Numbered from the stretch's first letter, positions 1-7,862 are shown. The stretch is DNA of 64,000 nt from Flavobacterium soyangense (GCF_015277675.1 NZ_JADHEC010000003.1:110316-174315); one strand, 5' to 3'. Numbers and translations are program-made. The notes: generated by a model not told the origin, from the sequence alone.

Positions 1-1
1 C

Positions 2-655
2 TACGCTAAGTATAGAGAGCTTTGCTATTTATATGGTAAAAAACTAACGAAAGAAACTGTTAGTAAAACTGGAAAAATCAAATTTAATGATGCATTAGGC
101 TATGAAAATTCACAATCATTAGTTTCTTTCGGTTATGGTAGTCCAAATAATACTTTACCCATAATTTGGTCTAATTATGATGGATGGTATCCTCTCATAC
201 CAAGAAATTCTGTTGACAAAATGAGTATAGCAAAAAATTTTAGAAAGAGTATTCTACATGAATTATCTATTCTTAAAGAATTTGGGAGTGAACAAATTAG
301 AGATAATTTTTTTAGCTTTAAAATTAAGAAAGGTAAAAGAGAATTTAGTTCCGTTGATAAAATTGATTTTTCAATATATTCAATTATAAAATTATCGAGA
401 ACAGGATTTACACCCGTTAGTATCTGTCAAAAATTAGGTATCTTTTATACTGATTATGAAAATTACATAAATAAAGGCAGAGAAAGAGGTATTTTTGATG
501 GTAAAGATGAGTTAACACTTTTCGGGTTGGAATTGTACCAAGACGCAAAAAAATGTATTAATAAATGTAAAAAATCTATATTTTACGAAAATGATGAACA
601 ATTTAAAATAAAAAACATTAACTATACACCTTCAAAGTTTAATGGAAAGTCATAA
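2..655 (+). CDS. retron-associated protein, 3' part only (5' end outside window)
   Basis: The frame is open from the left edge, so 217 C-terminal residues are visible and the true start lies outside; the ATG at 221 is internal. The visible part begins with a stretch containing NNTLPIIW (from about residue 50) and WYPLIPRN. This resembles, from memory only, the end of phosphoribosyltransferase-like (PRTase-CE) domains found in conflict systems and in some retrons. The second half (about residues 115-185) looks like a small helical, winged-helix-like domain. The stop codon lies inside the first arm of the msr-msd RNA and the reverse transcriptase gene follows, so this is the likely effector or accessory protein of the retron. 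The family assignment is tentative; the context (directly before a retron RNA and RT on the same strand) is firm. Confidence 0.6.
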   Translation, partial: YAKYRELCYLYGKKLTKETVSKTGKIKFNDALGYENSQSLVSFGYGSPNNTLPIIWSNYDGWYPLIPRNSVDKMSIAKNFRKSILHELSILKEFGSEQIRDNFFSFKIKKGKREFSSVDKIDFSIYSIIKLSRTGFTPVSICQKLGIFYTDYENYINKGRERGIFDGKDELTLFGLELYQDAKKCINKCKKSIFYENDEQFKIKNINYTPSKFNGKS

Positions 656-845
656 AGAGCAAGCAATTTCAAGTCAATGTAGTTTTTTAACTACATTTAA
701 AGGGCAAGAATACCCGGGTAGTTATCCAAGTAGGGCTGAAGCATCTTTTCATCATTTCCCACACAACATCCTCCTAAAAAGTCGGACCTGTGTGGGATAT
801 GCTTCGCATAATTTAATTAGTAGTTGCTCCTATGACTTTTCCATT
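641..845 (+). ncRNA. retron msr-msd RNA
   Basis: The non-coding stretch before the reverse transcriptase has the layout of a retron RNA. Arms a1 (641-662) and a2 (824-845) pair over about 22 nt (AATGGAAAGTCATAAAGAGC against the reverse of the RT start region) with only a small bulge and mismatch. Inside lies a perfect 9-bp hairpin (676-684 with 689-697, TTTT loop), typical of msr. A long msd-type stem follows: GAAGCAT (738-744) with ATGCTTC (799-805), then TCCCACACA (757-765) with TGTGTGGGA (789-797), enclosing a 23-nt loop. The priming G and exact msr/msd boundary cannot be fixed by eye; candidates are the G-rich bases near 729-738. Arm a1 covers the stop of the upstream gene and arm a2 covers the RT start codon. 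Confidence 0.87.
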
Positions 846-1932
846 TAATAAATTGATACCTATTTCTAATGAGGAAATTGTTCATTCCGAAGAATTTTAT
901 GAGGAAATCAGAAAATATGGTTCATTTCTAAGCGATAAAAAATTACCTATAATTTATTCATTGCCTCATCTCTGTCTGCTATCTGGTGTAAATATTAATA
1001 ATATTAAAAAACTCTGTGGCTCCAATCGAATTGACGATTACAAACGTTTCAAATTAAAAAAAAGAAGAGGTGGATTTAGAGTTATACAGACTCCAAATGA
1101 AGAATTAAAATACTTACAAAGATGGATTTTATTTAACATTCTTGATAAAATAACTGTTCACGATAGTTGTACAGGCTTTGAAAAGGAAAAATCAATTAAA
1201 CAAAATGCTGAAATTCATTTAAAAAGCGAAGCTGTTTTGAAAATTGATTTAATGAGGTTTTTTGACACCATAAATGAGAAAAGAATATATGGACTTTTCA
1301 AAAATTTTGGATATCATAAAAATTTGGCGGTATCATTTGCTAAAATTTGTACAATAGAGCCGAACGAAAAATTTATGAAGTCATTTAAAAAAAATGAAAT
1401 TGGAATTAAAAACTTTATAATTGAAAATGAAGAAGGTATTTTGCCACAGGGTTCGCCAACAAGCCCTAAATTATCTAACCTTGTCGCTTTTAAACTGGAT
1501 AAAAGGCTTTATGGTTTAGCTTTAAAAAGTAAATTGAATTATTCGAGATATGCTGATGATATAACATTTTCAGGAAATTTAGATACCCTTAAAAAAATAA
1601 AAAGCATCATATATAAAATCATAAATGAAGAGAGATTTTTTGTTAATCATTCAAAAACAAAACTTTTGATTAGAGGAAATCCTTTTTTTGTCACTGGATT
1701 ATCCGTGAACAATAACTATGTAACAATTCCAAAAAAACGAAAAATAGATATTGAACATCATCTATTTCATTGTTTAGAAAATGGAGTTGAAGAGCATATG
1801 AAAATATGTGAAATAAAAAAAAGGAATTTTAAAGATTGGCTTTTAGGCAATATTGCATTTGTTTATTCTGTAGAAAAAGAGTTGGGACAAAAATATTTTG
1901 ATAGTTTTAATAAAATCCAATGGCCAATATAA
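832..1932 (+). CDS. retron-type reverse transcriptase
   Basis: This 366-residue protein would copy the msd part of the adjoining RNA into multicopy single-stranded DNA. The retron hallmarks are visible. NAEIH (125-129) fits the NAxxH motif. KIDLMRFFDT (137-146) is motif A with the first catalytic Asp. PQGSPTSP (205-212) is motif B. YADD (240-243) is the catalytic motif C. VTGL (287-290) is the VTG motif used for RNA recognition. The length is normal for a stand-alone retron RT with no extra domain. The ATG at 832 lies inside the a2 arm of the RNA, so folding of the RNA and RT translation may compete. The last 25 codons are duplicated at 7506-7580 at the end of an unrelated ATPase gene. Confidence 0.92.
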   Translation: MTFPFNKLIPISNEEIVHSEEFYEEIRKYGSFLSDKKLPIIYSLPHLCLLSGVNINNIKKLCGSNRIDDYKRFKLKKRRGGFRVIQTPNEELKYLQRWILFNILDKITVHDSCTGFEKEKSIKQNAEIHLKSEAVLKIDLMRFFDTINEKRIYGLFKNFGYHKNLAVSFAKICTIEPNEKFMKSFKKNEIGIKNFIIENEEGILPQGSPTSPKLSNLVAFKLDKRLYGLALKSKLNYSRYADDITFSGNLDTLKKIKSIIYKIINEERFFVNHSKTKLLIRGNPFFVTGLSVNNNYVTIPKKRKIDIEHHLFHCLENGVEEHMKICEIKKRNFKDWLLGNIAFVYSVEKELGQKYFDSFNKIQWPI

Positions 1933-2166
1933 TCTTAATATTTATAATGAATAAATTCTAATTTCTTTATTGGACTTGCTAATTTTTAAATCAAGAAGTG
2001 TTAATTGTGTTCAAAATTGATAACCTTTTTTCAAATGATGCTCAAACCCACATACATCCATAGGGTTGCATTGTAGTTTAAATATTCGTATCATTGCACT
2101 CGAAAGTTTACGTGACTGCACAGAGCTATTTCTAAGTAAATTAATTGAGATACAAGTGGGACCACG
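1848..2166 (+). repeat. direct repeat copy 1: retron RT tail plus element right end
   Basis: This 319-bp stretch is nearly identical to 7506-7823. It starts in the last 25 codons of the RT gene and ends in the string TACAAGTGGGACCACG, after which the two copies differ completely. The sharp right edge suits a site-specific recombination boundary. Differences are scattered point changes and a few short indels. It is read here as the shared right end of two related mobile elements. The core GTGGGACCACG could be the 3' acceptor end of a tRNA target, as CCA is not encoded in this genome, but the intact target would lie outside the window. Confidence 0.85.
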
Positions 2167-2178
2167 AATTGATAATCA

Positions 2179-2214
2179 AGCACTTACAATTAATTTTGTA
2201 GGTGCTATTTTTTT
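2179..2214 (+). terminator. hairpin with T-run after repeat copy 1
   Basis: AGCACTTACAA (2179-2189) pairs with TTGTAGGTGCT (2196-2206) and is followed by ATTTTTTTT. It sits just beyond the repeat core, the same place where the second repeat copy has a different hairpin. It could be the terminator of the original target gene or of the retron transcript. Confidence 0.6.
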
Positions 2215-2219
2215 AGTTG

Positions 2220-2239
2220 TTGCACACATTTTGCACACA
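2220..2239. repeat. paired TTGCACACA direct repeats
   Basis: TTGCACACA occurs at 2220-2228 and again at 2231-2239, an 11-bp phase, about 55 bp from the presumed recombination core. Short direct repeats beside an attachment site are often arm-type binding sites of tyrosine recombinases. That role is inference. Confidence 0.4.
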
Positions 2240-2261
2240 ACTATTGATAAGGCATAAAAAA

Positions 2262-2287
2262 ACCCGATTAAACTCAATTAATCGGGT
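2262..2287 (-). terminator. terminator of the primase-helicase genes
   Basis: ACCCGATTAA (2262-2271) pairs with TTAATCGGGT (2278-2287). On the minus strand the hairpin is followed by a run of T, 22 bp behind the primase stop, so it fits a rho-independent terminator for the leftward genes. Confidence 0.75.
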
Positions 2288-2308
2288 CATTCTAAAAACC
2301 TCTATTTA

Positions 2309-3199
2309 TTATTTCAATCCATATTTTTCAGCCCAGTAGAAAAATGTTCCAATTGTATAGGAATATTGATTTTGGAGAAGTGGATTAAATAAATTATCGG
2401 TTTTTACAGGATGATACTCTTGGTGATTTTTTGAAACCAGATGAAATAATTCCCTTCCCTCTTCACCGAATTCATTTGCGAGAGCACAACCAATTTGAAT
2501 CCATTGTTCATATCTCTCGGTTATGTCCGTAGAGGTGTTTTGTATTTGAGCAATTATTTCAAGAACTTTTCTCTTAGTGTAGCTTTCAGACTTTTTTATA
2601 TCTGTATTGCTATATTGATTTTCGGGTAATGATTGTTCTACGATAGTCATGTAATCTATATATTGGTTGAATACTTTTGCATCAGGATTAAAATATGCAT
2701 TGGCATCATACGAATATCCTCTTAATCGTGTTACATCACCGCAAGCCGTATCAATTATAATTCCTATTTTTTCAAAGCATATTTTCAAAGCTTCAAAATG
2801 TTCTTTATGTTTATCAGCAAACATTAATGGAATCAAACAGAAAACACCATTTCCGCTCACTGATAAACTTACATAGGCAATATTCAATATGTTTTTTAGT
2901 TGGTCTCTCAAATTTGCAAAGTCTGTAACGCCAGGATTATCCCCTGAGTCTATATCAATACAGATAAATCCACTATGCTTAACAAGAGAATCTCCTTTAC
3001 GTTTAGAGAAGGTTCCGCTTGGTGTTATTCCTGGAAGATTGGCTTTTAGTCGATTGCGGTCTTCTTTATTGTCAACAGTTCGTATAAAATCCACCTCATT
3101 TTTTAAGCTGTCATCATTAAACCAATCCCAAAGAGAAACAACATTTTCCGGGATTGAAGATCTGTAATTTTTGAATTTACTTATATATGTATTTTTCAT
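2309..3199 (-). CDS. VirE-N / PriCT-2 primase-like protein (BT4734 type)
   Basis: The 296-residue protein matches the BT4734-type layout of Bacteroidota mobile elements. The N-terminal part (about 1-200) has the VirE-like catalytic fold, with GFICIDID (about 75-82) as the acidic metal-binding strand, SVSGNGVFCLIPL, and DVTRLRGYSYD (about 155-165) as the later active-site strand. The C-terminal part, from about 225 (YEQWIQIGCALANEF), is a PriCT-2 domain that helps the primase act at the origin. It lies downstream of the P4-type helicase on the same strand, so together they probably start replication of the element. Such pairs are typical of satellite phages, plasmids and integrative elements. 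It is not a host DnaG. Confidence 0.82.
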   Translation of the reverse strand: MKNTYISKFKNYRSSIPENVVSLWDWFNDDSLKNEVDFIRTVDNKEDRNRLKANLPGITPSGTFSKRKGDSLVKHSGFICIDIDSGDNPGVTDFANLRDQLKNILNIAYVSLSVSGNGVFCLIPLMFADKHKEHFEALKICFEKIGIIIDTACGDVTRLRGYSYDANAYFNPDAKVFNQYIDYMTIVEQSLPENQYSNTDIKKSESYTKRKVLEIIAQIQNTSTDITERYEQWIQIGCALANEFGEEGRELFHLVSKNHQEYHPVKTDNLFNPLLQNQYSYTIGTFFYWAEKYGLK

Positions 3200-3295
3200 T
3201 GTTATTGTTTTTTATTAAATTAAAAATTGGCATTTGTTAATTTTAAACGCTAACAAACCTATTGCGTTAGCGTTTAAAATTACATCAAGGGTTCT

Positions 3296-4906
3296 TTAAA
3301 TTTTTATAATTGTTGCACCGTCATAACTAAAATCCGAAATCAATTTAGCGTAAAAAACATTAGTAAAACCATTTTTACTCCTTTTGACTTCAAAACCTGC
3401 ATTTCTTAATTGTGCACTTAGGTTTTTAATTTGATAAGGATAAAATCCGTTTCTAGTACAATAATCTCTATATATTTGATAAAATATATCCAAGCCCATT
3501 TTAGAATCTGGTGATGGTATATAATTTTCATCATCAATAAATGATAATATGGAACTAGATTCTCTTCTGTATTTTTCTAACTCTTTATCTACTATTTCTG
3601 ATTTTGTAAAATTACCTTGCTGCCTTAGTCTTTTCATCCCATCTATTACCATATTAAAAACGCCTGGCAATTCATTTGCAATAATTTTACTTGCTAGATT
3701 TATATCCTTTTCCTTATCCGAAATGGTTTCATTAAATGGTAAGATAATAAAGCGGCGATAAAAAGCATTGGTGTTCTCGGAGTTTTTAGGCAATGTGTTA
3801 CAATTGAACATAAATCTGCCGTAATTCTCAATGATAAATGGGTTTTTATATAATAATTTGGACTCACAGGGCTGGTTACTAACTAAGGTTTTAAGCATGT
3901 CAATTTCAAATTTTCCATTTCCAATTTCTTGAGCAAAATTAAGAAGTGTGTTTTCAATCAATGCACGTGTTTGACTTTTTTGGTTGCATAAACTAGATAA
4001 TGAGAAGTTAGTCATATTTTGTTTCCCCAATAGAGCATATATTATATCATTTATGACACTTTTTCCATTACTTCCAAATCCAAATAGTAATAACATTTTT
4101 TCAATTTTAATATCTTTCACAAATACATAACCCAAAAATTCAAGTAAAATGTTTTGAAGTTTTTTATCTGGCAAAATTCTATCTAAAAAAGCTTGAAACA
4201 TTACTGCTTTTGCATTAATATCATATTTAAAATTCAATTTGTATTTCAAAAAGTGTTCTTTTTTAAATCCAATTAAATCTATTTTTCCACCATTTAAAAT
4301 AAGGGTTCCATTTTCCACTGGAATTCGAATTTCGTTAATTTTTGAATTAAACCCAGGAATTGGAGCTGATATTTGGAATTGTTTAAATAAAGAATCTTTA
4401 ACTTTAAATTGTTGTGCTTGTAAATTTTCTAGGCCACATTTTTCCGCGAAGTCTCCCAAAAAACCTGTTAGTATTTCATTATCTCTCTTCACCCAATATT
4501 CTGCATTATAAAAGTAAAAATCGCCATTTGATATTCCCATTCCAAACCCTTTTTCTTCTGTTAAAACCAGTAATTGGCGAATTATCATTACGTATTTTTC
4601 AAATTCATTAGGAGCTTTTTTTTGAATTTCTTTTTCTATAGCTTCTTTCATTTTAAAATCGGTAGCATCATTTAATTTCTCTCTTAAATTAAGAACCGCT
4701 TTTTTGTTGGCCTCTAATTCAAAATCTATTTTTTCCGTATCTTCAAGTAAAGTCCGAAAAAGATCTTCTTCTTTTATAGCTTTTTGCATCATGCTCTGAA
4801 ATACTTTAATTTCGTTTTTATTTGTGTTTGGCTTTTCTATAATTGGGTTTAATGATAATTCATTAAAATCAATCTCACCATTTATATAATTTTTTTTATT
4901 TTTCAT
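3296..4906 (-). CDS. P4-family phage/plasmid replicative helicase
   Basis: The 536-residue protein is a superfamily 3-type helicase of the P4/D5 family. A charged N-terminal region (1-110) is followed by a D5 N-terminal region (about 115-265) and an ATPase domain. The Walker A motif is GFGSNGKS (276-283). Conserved helicase stretches LLNFAQEIGNG and FMFNCNTLP (sensor region) and YRRFIILPF (arginine finger) follow. A winged-helix-like C-terminal domain (about 460-536) ends the protein. It unwinds DNA at the element's origin. The primase gene follows 96 bp downstream, and the divergent hipBA pair starts 118 bp away. There is no host counterpart nearby, so it marks this segment as a mobile element. 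Confidence 0.87.
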   Translation of the reverse strand: MKNKKNYINGEIDFNELSLNPIIEKPNTNKNEIKVFQSMMQKAIKEEDLFRTLLEDTEKIDFELEANKKAVLNLREKLNDATDFKMKEAIEKEIQKKAPNEFEKYVMIIRQLLVLTEEKGFGMGISNGDFYFYNAEYWVKRDNEILTGFLGDFAEKCGLENLQAQQFKVKDSLFKQFQISAPIPGFNSKINEIRIPVENGTLILNGGKIDLIGFKKEHFLKYKLNFKYDINAKAVMFQAFLDRILPDKKLQNILLEFLGYVFVKDIKIEKMLLLFGFGSNGKSVINDIIYALLGKQNMTNFSLSSLCNQKSQTRALIENTLLNFAQEIGNGKFEIDMLKTLVSNQPCESKLLYKNPFIIENYGRFMFNCNTLPKNSENTNAFYRRFIILPFNETISDKEKDINLASKIIANELPGVFNMVIDGMKRLRQQGNFTKSEIVDKELEKYRRESSSILSFIDDENYIPSPDSKMGLDIFYQIYRDYCTRNGFYPYQIKNLSAQLRNAGFEVKRSKNGFTNVFYAKLISDFSYDGATIIKI

Positions 4907-4967
4907 TATTTAAAATCTTTTTTAAATATTTAGTTCACTTACTTCACTATTAAAAAAATATAATAAT

Positions 4968-5013
4968 GTTTATTATTATAAACAAAATATATATATTTGT
5001 ATATAATAACAAA
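4968..5013 (+). promoter_or_regulatory. hipBA promoter with candidate HipB operators
   Basis: A Bacteroidota -7 box TATATTTG (4992-4999) lies 24 bp before the hipB ATG. Two inverted repeats surround it: GTTTATTATTATAAAC (4968-4983, 6-bp arms) directly upstream, and TTTGT (4996-5000) with ACAAA (5009-5013) over the start region. Placement over the promoter fits autorepression by HipB. The sequence is very AT-rich, so the chance of accidental symmetry is not small. Confidence 0.55.
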
Positions 5014-5023
5014 CGTTTTTATT

Positions 5024-5311
5024 ATGAATACTAAAAAGCAAAATGTATTTCCTAAATATCAAGAGATATTAAATAAGTTAGGTGAAAACATAAAATTGGC
5101 TCGAAAAAGAAGAAAATTAACAGCCGTTCAAGTGGCAGAGCGAGCAGATATTGCTCGAACCACTCTATATCAAATAGAGAAAGGACGCTCAAGAGTAACA
5201 ATAGGTGCTTACTTTAATGTAATGAGGGTATTGGGCTTGCAAAATGATTTTTTAAAATTAGCGGCAGATGATGAATTAGGCAGAAAACTACAAGATTTGG
5301 AACTACTTTAA
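5024..5311 (+). CDS. hipB: HipB-type antitoxin / XRE regulator
   Basis: The 95-residue protein carries one helix-turn-helix of the XRE/Cro type (about residues 20-75, LGENIKLARKRRKLTAVQVA then ARTTLYQIEKGRS). It is directly followed, 10 bp on, by a hipA gene, so it is the DNA-binding antitoxin that neutralises HipA and represses the operon. The ATG at 5024 is chosen; a TTG at 4997 would extend the protein but overlaps the -7 box TATATTTG. Two inverted repeats at the promoter are candidate operators. Confidence 0.85.
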   Translation: MNTKKQNVFPKYQEILNKLGENIKLARKRRKLTAVQVAERADIARTTLYQIEKGRSRVTIGAYFNVMRVLGLQNDFLKLAADDELGRKLQDLELL

Positions 5312-5321
5312 TTATCAAAAT

Positions 5322-6569
5322 ATGGCAATTAAGAAAACAAATATCTACGTTTATGCACATTGGCAAGGAATGGTTGAGCCAAAATTAATTGGAACACTTT
5401 CAGCGCATCAAGGCAAAGGAAGAAAATCATTCAGTTTTGAGTATGATAAAAACTGGATAAAATCCGAACAGCAATTTTTATTAGACCCAGATATACAATG
5501 GTTTTCAGGTCAACAATTTCCTAATCAAAAAGAGAATTTCGGGATATTTCTGGACAGTATGCCAGACACTTGGGGGCGAACTTTGATGAAACGACGCGAG
5601 TCACAGAACGCAAAAGAGTCAGGTTTAACGGTGACAAATCTATACGAAATTGATTATTTGTTGGGCGTTTATGATGAAAGCAGGATGGGGGCATTGCGTT
5701 TTAAGTTAGATATTAATGGCCCATTTTTAGATGACAACAAAAATACACCAACTCCGCCTTGGTCATCAATTAGAGAATTACAACAAGCCGCAAATCTCAT
5801 TGAAAGTGATAAAGACAATGATGAAATTAAAAAATGGTTGGCCATACTTATTGCTCCTGGTTCTTCACTAGGTGGAGCTAGACCTAAAGCCAATCTATTA
5901 GATGAACATAAAAACTTATGGATTGCTAAATTCCCTTCTCAAAATGATATTATAGACAAGGCCGCTTGGGAATATTTAGCTTATCAGTTAGCATTGAAAG
6001 CAGGAATTAATATGGCTTCGTCAAAAATTGAAAAAATTAGTGGTAAGTACCATACGTTTTTTACCGAACGTTTTGATCGAAGCAAAGGAGAACGTATTCA
6101 TTTTGCATCTGCGATGACAATGACAGGGAATAATGAAGAAAATATTCGAGATACTACAGCAAGCTATTTAGACATCGCTGAGTTTATACAATACAACGGT
6201 GCCGAAATCACAACGGATTTGCACCAATTGTGGCGACGTATTATTTTTAATATTGCCATTTCGAATACCGATGACCATTTAAGAAACCACGGATTTATAT
6301 TGACATCTAAGGGTTGGCGATTGTCTCCGGCCTATGATATTAATCCTTCTACTGATAAAAACGGATTGGCATTAAATATTGATATGAATAATAATGCTTT
6401 GGATTTTGAATTGGCAAAAAGCGTGGGCGAATATTTTAAATTGAATAATGAACAAATGAATGTAATAATCGATGAGGTTTTTCAGTCTGTTAGTGAGTGG
6501 AAAACTATTGCAAATAAAATTGGGATTAGTAGGGGTGAACAGGAATTAATGGAGAATGCTTTTTTATAA
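5322..6569 (+). CDS. hipA: HipA-family serine/threonine kinase toxin
   Basis: This 415-residue protein is a full-length type II toxin of the HipA kinase family. In E. coli HipA phosphorylates glutamyl-tRNA synthetase and induces persistence; the target here is unknown. The phosphate-binding loop is GSSLGGARPKA (180-190). The catalytic segment is NTDDHLRNHGF (315-325), with the activation or metal-binding motif YDINP (338-342). The N-terminal couple domain (1-130) includes FLDSMPDTWGRTLMKRRE (77-94). No motif residue is obviously lost, so the kinase is probably active. It lies within the mobile element and may stabilise it or act in defence. Confidence 0.9.
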   Translation: MAIKKTNIYVYAHWQGMVEPKLIGTLSAHQGKGRKSFSFEYDKNWIKSEQQFLLDPDIQWFSGQQFPNQKENFGIFLDSMPDTWGRTLMKRRESQNAKESGLTVTNLYEIDYLLGVYDESRMGALRFKLDINGPFLDDNKNTPTPPWSSIRELQQAANLIESDKDNDEIKKWLAILIAPGSSLGGARPKANLLDEHKNLWIAKFPSQNDIIDKAAWEYLAYQLALKAGINMASSKIEKISGKYHTFFTERFDRSKGERIHFASAMTMTGNNEENIRDTTASYLDIAEFIQYNGAEITTDLHQLWRRIIFNIAISNTDDHLRNHGFILTSKGWRLSPAYDINPSTDKNGLALNIDMNNNALDFELAKSVGEYFKLNNEQMNVIIDEVFQSVSEWKTIANKIGISRGEQELMENAFL

Positions 6570-6689
6570 AAGAAACAAACAATCAAATTATTGATAATTT
6601 CAAAGAAAAATAAAATAAATTTTTCTGTCAAGGTTGTGAAAATAACATCTAAAGATTACATTTAACAAAATATTTTTTAAATAAGACAA

Positions 6690-7580
6690 ATGTTAAAAAG
6701 ATTAATAATATTAAACTCAGAGATTTACTCTAAAGCTGATATTGAACTTAATGATTGTGATTCTTTGCAAATTGTTGGCCCAAATAATATTGGTAAAAGC
6801 ACATTAATCTATGCTTTAAACTTTCTGTATATTATTGATGGTAAACAAATGACTTTTAGTGGAAATAGAACTGGTGATAAGTCTACAATAAATCACTATT
6901 TCCCTTCACTTAATTCTAGTTATATTGTTTTTGAAATTTTCAAAAAAAGATATTATTCAATTTTAGTGAAAAGAAATTTAGAGGGTAATTTAGATTATTA
7001 CAAAATCGATAGTGACTATAAAGAAGATTTATATTTTACGAATAAAGGAAATGGGGTTCAACTAAAAAACTTTGATACAATAATTTCAGAATTTACTACG
7101 AAAGGGATTGAATATTCGAAATTCTCTAACAAAAGAGATGTTTTCAATTTTGTATATCAAAAAGGTAAAAAAAGTAATGGTGTTGTTTGGATTGATGAAA
7201 ATGTTTCACAAGATGGCGGAGGAATTAGTAATAACTTTTCTAAAATATACAGATATTTAATAAATTCAAAACTTATTGATAATGAAACGCTAAAGGACTC
7301 CCTTATAATTGCAGATAATAGAGAAAATGAAAAAGTTGAATTCTCTAAAAAGAAGCAAAATGATATTCAAAGTTTGTTGAGACTGAATAATGGGATAAAG
7401 ATTATAAAAAGTATTCAGAAAAGTTATGCCGATTTTAAAGAGCTAGTTAATCAATATAAAGGAAAGCGGATAATGCTTTCAAAATTAGTATTTGCATTTA
7501 ACCAACAATATTCATTTGTCTATTCTGTAGAAAAAGAGTTGGGACAAAAATATTTTGATAGTTTCAATAAAATCCAATGA
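6690..7580 (+). pseudogene. truncated SMC/RecF-like ATPase fused to a retron RT tail
   Basis: Residues 1 to about 272 are the N-terminal part of a P-loop ATPase. It starts MLKRLIILNS and has the Walker A motif GPNNIGKST (30-38), as in SMC, RecF and JetC-type defence ATPases. No signature motif, Walker B or C-terminal half is present, so the protein is cut short. At about residue 273 the frame enters the repeat copy 7506-7823 and encodes the same C-terminal residues as the retron RT (SVEKELGQKYFDS), ending one codon after IQ because TGG has become TGA. The ORF is a recombination product rather than a functional ATPase. The full parental ATPase cannot be named from this fragment. It starts 120 bp after hipA, with no clear terminator between. 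Confidence 0.72.
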
Positions 7581-7823
7581 CCAATATAATCTTACTATTT
7601 ATAATGAATAAATTCTAATTGCTATATTGGACTTGCTAATTTTTAAATCAAGAAGTGTTAATTGTTTTCAAAGTTGATAACCTTTTCCTAATTGATGCTC
7701 AAACCCACATACATCCATAGGGTTGCATTGTGGTTTAAATATTCGTATCATTGCATTTGAAAGTTTATCGGACTGCACAGGGCTATTTCTAAGTTAATTA
7801 ATTGAGATACAAGTGGGACCACG
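7506..7823 (+). repeat. direct repeat copy 2: RT tail remnant plus element right end
   Basis: This is the second copy of 1848-2166, about 318 bp and roughly nine bases in ten identical by eye. It holds a degenerate RT 3' end and the same non-coding tail, again ending in ACAAGTGGGACCACG. Beyond 7823 chromosomal genes of the core type begin, so this copy probably marks the right junction of the integrated region. Confidence 0.85.
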
Positions 7824-7824
7824 T

Positions 7825-7862
7825 AAAACCCTTCAAATTTCTATATTTTGTAGGGTTTTTTT
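7825..7862 (+). terminator. hairpin with T-run behind repeat copy 2
   Basis: AAAACCCT near 7825 pairs with AGGGTTTT near 7851, followed by T residues. It occupies the same place relative to the GTGGGACCACG core as the unrelated hairpin at 2179. Confidence 0.55.

Noticed and set aside
642..848. 68-codon frame inside the msr-msd region
   Set aside because: The region has RNA-type inverted repeats throughout and the frame has no protein-like composition; it is an accident of the retron RNA.
1933..2166. tmRNA 3' end as identity of the repeated tail
   Set aside because: No T-arm (TTCGA-type loop) or tag-peptide reading frame is visible; only the terminal GGGACCAC recalls an acceptor end.
2066..2257. 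63-codon frame behind the retron RT
   Set aside because: It crosses the repeat boundary at 2166 and a terminator hairpin, and is not kept in the second repeat copy.
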